Positions 8,411 to 17,848 of a stretch of 64,000 bases of DNA are shown here, one piece after another (the first letter of the stretch is position 1; every line of letters starts with the position of its first letter). The position numbers were made by a program, and so were the translations under genes. The notes below the pieces were generated by a model. It was not told the DNA's origin, did not search any database, and saw nothing but the letters and a program-made list of their open reading frames with translations. This DNA comes from Alteromonadales bacterium alter-6D02 (GTDB lineage Bacteria; Pseudomonadota; Gammaproteobacteria; Enterobacterales; Psychrobiaceae), in the NCBI GenBank assembly GCA_002835545.1, contig PIZK01000023.1:62001-126000 (forward strand), in the 5' to 3' direction.

Positions 8411-10359
8411 GACACTTTCCTCTCTAAACTAGGGCTAGTCGACTCAATGCTTGGTGTAATTAATGTTTCAACATTGAGCTTAGTTTGAATCCGTGTTTTA
8501 GTGCCGTCTTGGAATACAATCATTGTATCAATATCAACAGCTTGCGCGTCATCATAAACAGATTCAATAATGTCACCATACTTCTCGGCCACCACCCCTC
8601 GGCGAACTTTACGGGTACGAGTTAGCTCTCCATCGTCAGCATCTAGCTCTTTATAAAGCAAAACGAATTTATGGATCTTCTGCGCAGGTGGGAGAGTTTC
8701 ATTGACGCGAGCAACTTCTTCACTGAGTTTTTGATAGACCTCAGGAAGTGATGAAAGATTGGTATAATTAGTAAAAGCAAGACCTTGCTGTTCTGCCCAT
8801 TTTGATAAAATACTAAAGCGGATACATATCAACGCGGATAGATAAGGTTTATCTTTACCCAGAATCACTGCTTCGCCGATAAAGGATGAGAATTTTAGCT
8901 TGTTCTCAATGTATTGCGGTGAGTATTGAACATCGTTACTAGTGCGAGCCAAGTCTTTAATTCTATCGATAACAACTAAATGACCTGACGGTTTAAAGTA
9001 ACCTGCATCACCGGTATGCATCCACCCATCTTTAACATCTTCATCGTAAGCAGTTTGATTGTTAAGGTAACCTGTAAACATCCCCACGGTTTTAGCGATG
9101 ACTTCCCCTAACCCTTCTTTATCAGGGTTAATGACTTTAATCTCTGCACTGTCGAAACATACACCAACACTGTCATAATCAACATCGTCCTCTTTGTGAA
9201 TAGTGTAGGCACCGCACATTTCTGTTTGGCCATAAAGCTGACGTAGCGGTACTCCAATAGTTTGAAAGAACTTAAAGGTATCAGGCCCCATGGCAGCACC
9301 ACCCGTTGCGGCAGACTTTAGGAATGAAAACCCAAGACGGTCGCGTAATGCCTTCATTAATAACCATTCCGCTAAACGCGAAGTTTTACCTTGTTCACGG
9401 TAACGATCAGCTCGCGCCATCGCAAAGTCATATAAGCGACGTTTAAGGGGGGTTGAGTCCATCATTCTTGCTTGCACATCGGCTAGGATCCCTTCCCAAA
9501 CCCGAGGTGCTAAAAGAACAAAGTGAGGGCCTATTTCACGAAGGTCAGACATCAACGTTTCTTGTTCTTCGACAAAATTGACCACTTGCCTGGCAATCAA
9601 TGCCTGACCTACCGCATACACTTGCTCCATAATCCATGGCAGAGGGAGTACTGATACATAGTTATCACCAGGCTGGCGGGGATCGGCACGTAAATACGAA
9701 CTACAGTGTTGAACAAAATTGCCACCATTGAGCAGCGCAATTTTGGGTTTAGACGTCGTACCCGACGTGGTGCAATATATCGAAATGTCGTTTGCAGATG
9801 TCGCGTCCACCAGCTCATCGTAGCGCTTAGCATGCGTTTTATCTATTCGCTGGCCACGCTCATAAATCGTTTCAACACTGATTAAACGTTTATCGTCATA
9901 TTTACGCATACCGCGTTTGTCACAATAAACAATGTGCTTAACCTTTGGGATTTTGTCGCCTAGTTCAAGCAACTTATCACACTGTTCTTCATCTTCAGCA
10001 ATGACTACAGTCGCGCCACTACTATCAAGTAGATAAACGACTTCATCGTGCATTGAGTCTTGATAAATACCTAACGAATAGCAACGCATTGCATGAGCTG
10101 CAACTTCACCCCACACCCACTCGGGACGATTATCACCGATTAGCGCCACAGCATCCTCTGGGTTAATATCCATATCAAGTAGCGCTAACGTAATCCACTT
10201 AACTCGGTTGTGATAGTCGAGCCAAGTAAACTCATTCCAAATACCGAATTCTTTCTCCCGCATAGCAATATCTTGCGGAAAATGTTGCGCATTGTGACGC
10301 AATATTTTGGGAAACGTATCTAGTTCCCCCATATCAAAAGTATTTAATTGATCACTCAT
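8407..10359 (-). CDS. Long-chain acyl-CoA synthetase-like AMP-binding enzyme
   Basis: 650 residues, the length of FACS/FadD15-like synthetases. The P-loop is slightly variant, SIYCTTSGTTSKPKIA (Ser where Gly is usual in TSGTTGKPK). The adenylation motif is QLYGQTEMCGAY, and DGWMHTGDAGYFKPSGHLVVIDRIKDL is the hinge region. It activates a carboxylate to an acyl-CoA via an acyl-AMP. It is inserted between livG (1-bp TAATG overlap) and livH (4-bp overlap), so its synthesis is tightly tied to the transporter. I infer vectorial activation of the imported acid; the substrate is not known. Confidence 0.85.
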   Translation of the reverse strand: MSDQLNTFDMGELDTFPKILRHNAQHFPQDIAMREKEFGIWNEFTWLDYHNRVKWITLALLDMDINPEDAVALIGDNRPEWVWGEVAAHAMRCYSLGIYQDSMHDEVVYLLDSSGATVVIAEDEEQCDKLLELGDKIPKVKHIVYCDKRGMRKYDDKRLISVETIYERGQRIDKTHAKRYDELVDATSANDISIYCTTSGTTSKPKIALLNGGNFVQHCSSYLRADPRQPGDNYVSVLPLPWIMEQVYAVGQALIARQVVNFVEEQETLMSDLREIGPHFVLLAPRVWEGILADVQARMMDSTPLKRRLYDFAMARADRYREQGKTSRLAEWLLMKALRDRLGFSFLKSAATGGAAMGPDTFKFFQTIGVPLRQLYGQTEMCGAYTIHKEDDVDYDSVGVCFDSAEIKVINPDKEGLGEVIAKTVGMFTGYLNNQTAYDEDVKDGWMHTGDAGYFKPSGHLVVIDRIKDLARTSNDVQYSPQYIENKLKFSSFIGEAVILGKDKPYLSALICIRFSILSKWAEQQGLAFTNYTNLSSLPEVYQKLSEEVARVNETLPPAQKIHKFVLLYKELDADDGELTRTRKVRRGVVAEKYGDIIESVYDDAQAVDIDTMIVFQDGTKTRIQTKLNVETLITPSIESTSPSLERKVS

Positions 10360-11159
10360 TAACTGATCTCCTCTAACTGCTCATTCTCGTCCTCAATCCC
10401 TAAGTAAGCCCGTTTAACATAAGGGTCAGCCATAACATCATCAGGTAAACCACAAATTAGTTTTTTACCAAAATCAAGGACCATCACTTGATCTGAAATA
10501 TCCATCACCACCCCCATGTCATGCTCAATCATCACTATGGTGATGCCAAACTCCTGATTTAGATCGAGAATATAACGGGCCATGTCTTCCTTTTCCTCAA
10601 GGTTCATTCCCGCCATTGGCTCATCAAGCAAGATTAATTTTGGCTTTAACGCCATGGCACGGGCGAGTTCAACGCGCTTACGCAGCCCATAAGACAGCGT
10701 TCCGGCCACTGATTTGCGAATATGAGAGATTTCTAGAAAATCTATGACTTCTTCAACCTCACGGCGATGCTCGAGTTCTTCTTGTTGGGCTTTACTTGCC
10801 CAGTAGAGTGGCCCCGTCAACCAGTTGTTCTTTAACATATGGTGACGTCCAACCATGATGTTCTCTAATACACTCATATGACCAAATAACGCTAAGTTCT
10901 GGAATGTCCGGCCCATGCCAAGATCTGCACGGTCATTGGGTTTCAAATGAGTAACATCTTTGTTATTAAAACTTATTGAGCCACTGTTAGGTTGATAGCG
11001 ACCCGAAATGCAATTGAGCATCGATGTCTTGCCGGCCCCGTTCGGGCCGATAATTGAAAAAACAGCGCCTTGCTCAACTTCAAAGCTAACATCGGTGAGC
11101 GCTTTAACGCCACCAAAGGCCAGCGAGATGTGTTCTACTTTTAGTATTGGTTTTGACAT
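10359..11159 (-). CDS. livG: ABC importer ATPase, LivG type
   Basis: 266 residues. Walker A is GPNGAGKTSM and the Q-loop region is GRTFQN. The signature is degenerate (TLSYGLRKRVELARAM instead of LSGGQ), as is common in LivG. Walker B is LILLDEPMAGMN, and the switch His segment is TIVMIEHDMGVVM. The C-terminal LivG extension (RAYLGIEDENEQLEEI) is present. Its stop overlaps the ligase start by one base. It is separated from the porin by 92 bp that contain a perfect palindrome. Confidence 0.9.
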   Translation of the reverse strand: MSKPILKVEHISLAFGGVKALTDVSFEVEQGAVFSIIGPNGAGKTSMLNCISGRYQPNSGSISFNNKDVTHLKPNDRADLGMGRTFQNLALFGHMSVLENIMVGRHHMLKNNWLTGPLYWASKAQQEELEHRREVEEVIDFLEISHIRKSVAGTLSYGLRKRVELARAMALKPKLILLDEPMAGMNLEEKEDMARYILDLNQEFGITIVMIEHDMGVVMDISDQVMVLDFGKKLICGLPDDVMADPYVKRAYLGIEDENEQLEEIS

Positions 11160-11178
11160 ACCAACCGCCTAATAATTA

Positions 11179-11194
11179 TCACTGTCGACAGTGA
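11179..11194. promoter_or_regulatory. Perfect 16-bp palindrome between porin and livG
   Basis: TCACTGTCGACAGTGA is fully self-complementary without a loop, more like a dimeric regulator site than an RNA hairpin. It lies 20-35 bp before the livG start. No regulator can be named from the sequence. Confidence 0.45.
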
Positions 11195-11251
11195 GGTTCT
11201 TCACTATCAGAAATAAACAAAAGAAATGAACGATGAATCGCAATTCGCTTC

Positions 11252-12301
11252 TTACAGGGTATATTGCAAAGAAATCTGCGCGTAATTTGAATCAGCGTTT
11301 TGCTCATCCATCGAGAAGTTTCCGACTTCAAAACCCACAGCTAATTGTTTAGTAATGTTATTGAAGAGGTTAACGCTCCACTGAGAACGCTCAGCACCTG
11401 AGACATCTGCGTCTATTTTTCCGTAGAGTACCGTTGAGCGAAGGTTTTCATCCCAAAAATGACGATAGGCTGCTAAATAAGAAGTAACATCTTCGACTTT
11501 TTCATCGACTAAGTCTTTAGCCGCTGCCACACCGACATAACGACCGAGCTCACCTTGATGAATCTGGAATCTGAAATCATCTTTACCAATAGACTGAATG
11601 CGACCTGCGATCGATGCTCCAAAAGTACTTTTGTTTTCACCTGATACAGTGGTTAGGCTTCGCGCTAAACCAGAAACAGAAACACTTCCCCAATCGCCTT
11701 TAGCGTTATAACGAGCAACGACATCTGGTACATTGTCATTACTTGGATCGCCGCCCCACGATTCAGGGTTTTCTACAGAGAATTGAAAGTTTCCTGTGGT
11801 GTATCGCAATTGACCTTGCCTAATAAAGACTAAGCCTGTTGTCGCACCAGCAAAGTCCGCCGATTCGGGGATCGCACTAGTATTCATGAATGTCGACCAC
11901 GTCTGCCCCGCTGTAATTCCTTTATATTTGATAAAAGCATGGCGTAAGCGTGGGTTGGCTGAGTTAGAAACAATCTGATTGCCGCCACCACCAAGAAAGT
12001 CCAGTTCGATATAACCCATCAAATCGCCATGAACGTATTTAGTATTAAAGCGGGTTTCATTGGCATTAATTCTAAACTGAGACGCGCTCTCATCGAGTAC
12101 AGCGCCCGTACCAATCCAAAAGTCACGGTAGGCAACATCACCGTCAACATAGCGACCATCGATTTTGATATAACCACCAAACGAAATTGTGTCCTCGTCT
12201 GATATCTTTATTTCATAGCCTGCTGATGCCACGCTACTTGCACCGAGTAAAGTGGTAGCAACTAACATTTTTGCATAATTATTCTTAGCTAATTTAATCA
12301 T
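11252..12301 (-). CDS. DcaP-like outer-membrane porin
   Basis: 349 residues with a signal peptide (cleavage near SVASA/GYE). The mature part alternates as in a beta-barrel and ends in Leu after an aromatic-rich last strand (YAQISLQYTL). The motifs SFGGYIKIDGRY, FRINANETRFNTK and AGQTWSTFMN match the DcaP family, whose studied member in Acinetobacter passes dicarboxylates and phthalate-like acids. It is the first gene of the importer operon and supplies the outer-membrane step. Its promoter region is shared with the divergent sensor kinase and holds the 14-bp repeats. Confidence 0.8.
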   Translation of the reverse strand: MIKLAKNNYAKMLVATTLLGASSVASAGYEIKISDEDTISFGGYIKIDGRYVDGDVAYRDFWIGTGAVLDESASQFRINANETRFNTKYVHGDLMGYIELDFLGGGGNQIVSNSANPRLRHAFIKYKGITAGQTWSTFMNTSAIPESADFAGATTGLVFIRQGQLRYTTGNFQFSVENPESWGGDPSNDNVPDVVARYNAKGDWGSVSVSGLARSLTTVSGENKSTFGASIAGRIQSIGKDDFRFQIHQGELGRYVGVAAAKDLVDEKVEDVTSYLAAYRHFWDENLRSTVLYGKIDADVSGAERSQWSVNLFNNITKQLAVGFEVGNFSMDEQNADSNYAQISLQYTL

Positions 12302-12378
12302 TCATACTTCCTTGGTTGTCTTGTTGTTTTTTATTAATCCTACCCCTCGCGTTAAAATCAACAATTGGAATTACGGGC

Positions 12379-12462
12379 TAGCACTCGGTGCTTAACACTA
12401 AACAACTAACGCTTTTAAATTAGTGCTTTACATTTAGTCCTTAAGGACTAGTACTTTCTTTC
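12379..12462. repeat. Six direct repeats at an exact 14-bp period (iterated operator candidate)
   Basis: The repeats start at 12379 (TAGCACTC), 12393 (TAACACTA), 12407 (TAACGCTT), 12421 (TAGTGCTT), 12435 (TAGTCCTT) and 12449 (TAGTACTT). The core TARYNCT is kept in all six; T1, A2, C6 and T7 are invariant. The fifth copy forms part of a perfect 16-bp palindrome, TAGTCCTTAAGGACTA (12435-12450). The array lies in the divergent region between porin and kinase. Binding by the neighbouring LuxR-type response regulator is an inference. Confidence 0.75.
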
Positions 12463-12534
12463 GTCGATAGTTTTTATATTGATGAGGTCTTTTATGGTAA
12501 GTTTTACCGTATGTGGTAGTTGTCTAGGAAGTGT

Positions 12535-15500
12535 ATGTTTTCAAACTGGTTACTAATCAATGTTAGCCTCGGTTATATCGGCCTGTTATTTCTGATTGCT
12601 CACCTAGGTGGCAAATACCGACATCAACTCGCTGAAAGACAACACACCATCATTTATGCCCTATCTTTGGGGGTATATTGTACTTCGTGGGGTTTTTTAG
12701 GCACATCAGCACAGGCTGCCAACAACTCTTTTACCTACTTATCCGTTTATTTAGGTCCGATCTTATTATTTATTTTTGCTTGGCCGCTAATACAACGAAT
12801 CATAAAAACGAGTTTAGCGCTTAAAATCACTTCTATTGCAGATCTCCTTTCTGCTCGTTTTGGAAAAGCACGAAACCTAGCTGTGTTAGTAACAATCGTC
12901 GCCTTGATTGGTACCTTGCCTTATATAACACTCCAACTTAAAGCCATCATTTACTCATTCACTATATTGCAACAGGAGCAAAACCTAAGTGAGTGGAAGC
13001 TTGGATTAATTATTAGTGTCATCCTTGCCATCTTTACCATGATCTTTGGTATCCGCACCATCAATGTCACCGAACGGCACCCAGGTGTTATGATAGCCAT
13101 AGCATTTGAGTCATTAATTAAATTAACAGCTTTTTTAATGGTGGGACTCTTTGTTAGTTTTGTCGTTTATGATTCCCCCATCGAAATCATTAACTTAGCT
13201 ATTGAGCAACAAGCCATCTCTAAGCAGTTTGAGCCCGGTAATTTTGTGGCAATGGTTGGGTTACTAATTATTGTGATGTCGGCTTTTTTGTGTTTGCCAC
13301 GCCAATTCCAAGTGATGTTTGTTGAAATTAAAGACAAAAAACACAGTAGTTGGGCCCGTTGGCTACTCCCCGCTTACATATTAATTTTTGCACTGTTCGC
13401 CGCACCAATCGGCTTAGCGGGAAAGCTAAATTATGGGGAGTCCTTACAATCGGCTGCGTACGTTTTATTTTTACCCGCCTATGATGGTGAAATATGGCTG
13501 TCATTGTTTGCGTTTATCGGCGCAATCTCTGCTGCTAGCTCAATGGTTATTGTTTCAACTATTGCATTAAGCACGATGTTAAGTAATGAAATTGCTTTCC
13601 CACTACTGTTTAAACTGACTAAGCAAAAACAGCAGTATTACGATCGATTTAAAGCTCAGTTGCTATTAACCCGCAAACTGCTCGTTGTTGTTGTCATTGC
13701 GTTAAGTTATGCAATGTTAATTCTCTCCCCTGCTGATACACTCGCGTCATTAGGTGAGGTCGCCTTTGGAGCAATAGCACAGATAGGACCGAGTTTGTTA
13801 GCTGCTTTCTTTTGGCGCAGAGCAACATTAGTGGGTGTATTAACAGCAATTAGTACAGGGTTTTCTATCTGGGTGCTGTTTAATTTAATGCCTCAATTAG
13901 GTCTGTATACACACCCATTACTAAACACTAACTGGCCTGCGACAACCACAATAACGTTAATTGCCTTAGCAGCCAACATCACAGTGCTGTATAGCGTTTC
14001 GGTATCGACGCGGCAAAGCATTCGTGAACAGATGCAAAGTAAATATTTTAACCAATCAACCGACAAACCACTGTGGCAATTCACAAAACAGCCGAACATA
14101 GAAATTAGAGAGCTTGAATGTCTTGTCGCGCGCTTTATCGGTGATCAGAAGGCAAAAGCCTGTTTTACAAGCTTTATTGCTACCACCGAAGCAGACAAAC
14201 CCAAAGATTATAATCAAGCGCTAATCCTTCATACTGAGCAAACGCTAGCCAGTATTATGGGCGCTGCCTCAGCAAAGCTTGTAACCTCGTTTGCATTAGG
14301 CGGTCGTGATATTGCTTTTGATCAGGTCGCCGACCTTGTTGAAAAGAACTCTACCCAACAACTCGAATTTAATCGCACGGTATTACAGCGCGCAATTGAA
14401 AATGCCAGCGAAGGCATCTCAGTAATCGATAGCGAACTCACTTTAGTGGCTTGGAATGACAAATACCTTGATATCTTTAACTTCCCAAAACACTTAATTT
14501 ATATCGGGGCACCGATCTCAGAACTAATACGCTTTAACCTAACACAACAGCATAACGTGTTAGATATTGAACATCAGGTACAAAAGCGCCTAACCTATAT
14601 AAAACAAGGAAGTCGACATAGTTCAGAGCGTCAACTTAAGAATGGCAAGGTAATACATATTGAGGGCAATCCTATCCCTGGTGGTGGCTTTGTTATGATC
14701 TTTAGTGATATTACCGTTTACCGTCAAACAGAAGCATATTTAAAAGAAGAAAATGATGACTTAGAAAACCGAGTTGAAAAGCGAACAAGTGAATTAGAAA
14801 AAGCTAACCAAGAGCTTGAACTTGCCAACTTAGAGCTGGCACAAGCGCAGCAGCGTGCAGAACAAGCCCATCTCAAAAAGAGCCAATACTTAAGAGCCTG
14901 TAGTCACGACCTATTACAACCACTCTCTGCCGCACGATTATTCTCTTCAGCGCTGAGCTTAAGTCCTCGTGTGAATGCTCAAGAACGTGAACAAATGGAT
15001 CAGATTAACACTTCATTAGAAATAGCGAATACCCTATTACAAGATCTTAACGAGATGGCACGTATTGAGAGTGGCAATATCACGCCTGATATACGAGTAT
15101 TTAGCATCAATGAACTCTTTGACAAGCTGGTGGCAGAATTCAATGCTATGGCAGGCGAGTATAAAGTAAAGTTTCGTTACCATCATTCAAGGTTATACAT
15201 TAAAAGTGACCTAACCCTGCTTTCTCGAGTGATTCAAAACTTTTTAAGTAATGCGTTTCGTTACAGTAGGCAAGGACAGGTCGTACTGGGTTGCCGTCGA
15301 CGAGGTGATTCAGTGACAATTCAAGTGATTGATACGGGTCCCGGCATCCCTCAATCAATGCAACAAAAGGTGTTTAATCAATTTACACAATTGTCTGGTA
15401 ATCAATCTACGATTGGACCGAAAGGACTTGGCTTAGGTTTAAACATTGCGCAAAGTCTAGCTAAGCTCTTAGGCCACCCACTAGGTTTACGCTCAGCCCA

Positions 15501-16047
15501 AGGACATGGCAGCACATTCGAAATCACCGTCCCGACAGCTCAAAAACCAGTTATATCCGCTAAGCTTTTCCCTAATCAGCGGATCTCTCTCAAGGAAGTA
15601 GGCGTACTGTGTGTGGATAATGAGCCACAAGTACTGGCAGCGATGACCGCCTTACTTACAGGGTGGCAATGTAACGTTTTTAGTGCATCTACACCAGAAC
15701 AAGCCTTAACCCTGTTTTCACAGCACAAAGATCAGATAGATATCCTACTAATAGATTATGAGTTAACAGATGAAATAGATGACCAAACGCTAGTCAAACC
15801 ACGTGACGATAAACAAGAGGCTGTGTTCAATGGGATTGGCTTAACTCAGCAGTTACGAAGTCAACGGTCGTACCCACTTCCAGCGATTTTGATCACAGCA
15901 ACCAACGATGAATTTGTTAAAATAAATGCTAAACGACATAATATAGCGTTTTTGGCAAAGATTATTAAACCACTAGCACTTCGCTCATTAATGAGTGCAT
16001 TATTAGCACAGACCTTAAAAGATAATTACCTTAGCCGGGAACGATGA
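12535..16047 (+). CDS. CrbS/MxtR-like hybrid histidine kinase with sodium:solute symporter domain
   Basis: 1170 residues. Residues 1 to about 490 are a polytopic SSS (PutP/ActP-like) domain. A PAS domain lies at about 614-732 (IENASEGISVIDSEL). A coiled coil is at about 735-782. The HisKA/HATPase module follows with phospho-acceptor H791 in SHDLLQPL and N-box QNFLSNAFRYS. A receiver lies at about 1022-1158 with phospho-acceptor D1074 (LLIDYEL), Thr in LITAT and Lys in KIIKPL. This is the architecture of CrbS/MxtR, which control the acetate switch with a LuxR-type regulator. I chose ATG 12535 because AGGAAG lies just upstream; a TTG at 12520 is in frame but lies in front of that box. Divergent from the porin operon, which it may control. 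Confidence 0.85.
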   Translation: MFSNWLLINVSLGYIGLLFLIAHLGGKYRHQLAERQHTIIYALSLGVYCTSWGFLGTSAQAANNSFTYLSVYLGPILLFIFAWPLIQRIIKTSLALKITSIADLLSARFGKARNLAVLVTIVALIGTLPYITLQLKAIIYSFTILQQEQNLSEWKLGLIISVILAIFTMIFGIRTINVTERHPGVMIAIAFESLIKLTAFLMVGLFVSFVVYDSPIEIINLAIEQQAISKQFEPGNFVAMVGLLIIVMSAFLCLPRQFQVMFVEIKDKKHSSWARWLLPAYILIFALFAAPIGLAGKLNYGESLQSAAYVLFLPAYDGEIWLSLFAFIGAISAASSMVIVSTIALSTMLSNEIAFPLLFKLTKQKQQYYDRFKAQLLLTRKLLVVVVIALSYAMLILSPADTLASLGEVAFGAIAQIGPSLLAAFFWRRATLVGVLTAISTGFSIWVLFNLMPQLGLYTHPLLNTNWPATTTITLIALAANITVLYSVSVSTRQSIREQMQSKYFNQSTDKPLWQFTKQPNIEIRELECLVARFIGDQKAKACFTSFIATTEADKPKDYNQALILHTEQTLASIMGAASAKLVTSFALGGRDIAFDQVADLVEKNSTQQLEFNRTVLQRAIENASEGISVIDSELTLVAWNDKYLDIFNFPKHLIYIGAPISELIRFNLTQQHNVLDIEHQVQKRLTYIKQGSRHSSERQLKNGKVIHIEGNPIPGGGFVMIFSDITVYRQTEAYLKEENDDLENRVEKRTSELEKANQELELANLELAQAQQRAEQAHLKKSQYLRACSHDLLQPLSAARLFSSALSLSPRVNAQEREQMDQINTSLEIANTLLQDLNEMARIESGNITPDIRVFSINELFDKLVAEFNAMAGEYKVKFRYHHSRLYIKSDLTLLSRVIQNFLSNAFRYSRQGQVVLGCRRRGDSVTIQVIDTGPGIPQSMQQKVFNQFTQLSGNQSTIGPKGLGLGLNIAQSLAKLLGHPLGLRSAQGHGSTFEITVPTAQKPVISAKLFPNQRISLKEVGVLCVDNEPQVLAAMTALLTGWQCNVFSASTPEQALTLFSQHKDQIDILLIDYELTDEIDDQTLVKPRDDKQEAVFNGIGLTQQLRSQRSYPLPAILITATNDEFVKINAKRHNIAFLAKIIKPLALRSLMSALLAQTLKDNYLSRER

Positions 16048-16125
16048 TTACCAAAGCCCGCAGCTCGAAAGAAAGAACGTTTGGCTATTAAATAAAATTA
16101 AAAACTAACTTTACCAAGTCAGTCT

Positions 16126-16794
16126 TTAGATACGAGCACCGTTTGGTAACACAGCATTAGCAAGTTGTAATTCATTTAACATGATGACAGCTTGCGTGCG
16201 GTTTTTAACACCCAGTTTGAGAAAGATGGTGCTTGCGTGGCTTTTAATCGTCGACTCAGATAAGCCAAGCTCGTAGGCAATTTGTTTATTAAGCAAACCA
16301 TCGGCAAACATCAATAAGATTTTATGCTGCTGTGGGGTCAACGAGGTAATACGCTCATCAGCCTCAGTTGACTGTTCAACGTTATGGTTATGTGATTCGC
16401 CCGGTAGCCAGACATTGCCGGCTAATACCTCATTAATCGCAAGAACCATTTCTGGCACAGGTGTAGATTTAGGTATGTAACCGCAAGCCCCTTGACTCAT
16501 GGCTTGATTGATTGAATCACTGTCTTCGATTCCAGACACAATAACCACGCCTAATTGCGGGTAAAGCTGTCTAATGTTCATCAAGGTATTAAAGCCCTGA
16601 CCACCTGGGATATCCAGATCAAGTAATAGCAAATCAGCCTGTTGCTGTGCTAACAAAGCTTCTAAAGCAGAAATAGTGTCAACTTCTGATACCTGCGCCT
16701 CATTGATATTTGTTTCAAGCATCATTGACAGTGCTTGACTGAACAAAGGGTGGTCATCCGCTATTATTATTTTTATTTGGGGTACCATATCCAT
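16126..16794 (-). CDS. LuxR/NarL-type response regulator, CrbR/ErdR-like
   Basis: 222 residues from the ATG preceded by AAAGG at good spacing; the open frame extends 31 codons further without homology. The receiver has the acidic pair IIADDHPLF, phospho-acceptor Asp in LLLLDLDIPG, and Lys in GYIPKSTP. The C-terminal LuxR helix-turn-helix has LTPQQHKILLMFADGLLNKQIAYELGLSESTIKSH. It converges on the kinase gene (3' ends 78 bp apart) and is the obvious partner. CrbR/ErdR proteins activate acs and related acid-use genes; control of the porin/Liv/ligase operon is inferred from location and the repeat array. Confidence 0.85.
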   Translation of the reverse strand: MDMVPQIKIIIADDHPLFSQALSMMLETNINEAQVSEVDTISALEALLAQQQADLLLLDLDIPGGQGFNTLMNIRQLYPQLGVVIVSGIEDSDSINQAMSQGACGYIPKSTPVPEMVLAINEVLAGNVWLPGESHNHNVEQSTEADERITSLTPQQHKILLMFADGLLNKQIAYELGLSESTIKSHASTIFLKLGVKNRTQAVIMLNELQLANAVLPNGARI

Positions 16795-16980
16795 TACAGC
16801 CTTTAATTGTTGATATAGGTTGCGCCTGTAGTTTGCATAGATCGTTACTGATATGAAACCGATTAAGAAAGTTTTCAGGCGCGCCATATTATTGATTAAT
16901 AATACAGCGAACGCCTTGAGAAGTTCAAGCGATAAACGACGATTAAAAGCTATAAATACAATTAAGTAATAAGCTTATAA

Positions 16981-17799
16981 TTAGTCGTAAATTGTCGGGA
17001 TTGGCTGTCGCTTATGTGCTGTCCGTTTGTAGATTGCAATCAAGCGCGCTTCAACGTCAGCATGGACATCTTTGCCTTCTAAGAAATCATCAATCTCATC
17101 GTAGGTCATACCTAATGCGTCTTCGTCAGTCAGCTGCGGCTTATCACATTCTAGATCCGCTGTAGGCGCTTTATGCACTAGGGCATCTGGGGCTTTTAAG
17201 TACGTTGCTAATGCACGTACTTGCCGTTTATTTAAACCAAATAAAGGGGCAAGGTCACATGCACCATCACCAAACTTAGTGTAAAAGCCTGTAATATTTT
17301 CAGCTGAATGATCTGTCCCTATCACTAAGCCACCAGTTAATCCTGCAACGTGATATTGTGCAGACATTCTCATCCTAGCTTTAAGGTTTCCTTTAACAAA
17401 ATCTTGATTAACACCATCAGCAACAGTGATTTGATTCCCTATTGTCTCTAAATCTAATGAGTCTGCGGCAGCTTTTACATTGATAGTTAATGAATTTGAA
17501 GGTTGAATGAAATCTAAGGCTAATTGCGCTTCGTCTTCATCACGCTGAGTCCCATAAGGTAAACGCACGGCATAAAACGTATAAGGCTGGTTTGGGGTAA
17601 TTTGATTGAGTTGTTCGACGGCTAATTGAGCTAAACGACCTGTCAACGTTGAGTCGATGCCACCACTTATCCCAAGCACTAAAGACTTAGCGCCACTGTT
17701 GTTCAACGTTTCTTGAATAAATGCGATACGACGGTTCACCTCGAACGCAACGTCAATGGTTGGTTCTACCTTCATTTGTTCAATGATTTCTTGTTTCAT
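16981..17799 (-). CDS. nadE: Ammonia-dependent NAD synthetase
   Basis: 272 residues, the normal size of the single-domain NadE without a glutaminase domain. It adenylates nicotinic acid adenine dinucleotide and amidates it to NAD+. The PP-loop [13 protein letters not shown] lies at about 42-54. Further motifs include [31 protein letters not shown] and the P2-type [28 protein letters not shown]. It is transcribed on its own, between the response regulator and the degenerate integrase. Confidence 0.95.
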   Translation of the reverse strand: MKQEIIEQMKVEPTIDVAFEVNRRIAFIQETLNNSGAKSLVLGISGGIDSTLTGRLAQLAVEQLNQITPNQPYTFYAVRLPYGTQRDEDEAQLALDFIQPSNSLTINVKAAADSLDLETIGNQITVADGVNQDFVKGNLKARMRMSAQYHVAGLTGGLVIGTDHSAENITGFYTKFGDGACDLAPLFGLNKRQVRALATYLKAPDALVHKAPTADLECDKPQLTDEDALGMTYDEIDDFLEGKDVHADVEARLIAIYKRTAHKRQPIPTIYD

Positions 17800-17848
17800 T
17801 GTACTCTTCTTTAAAATTAACTAATTGTTTACGATATCTATTAATAGA

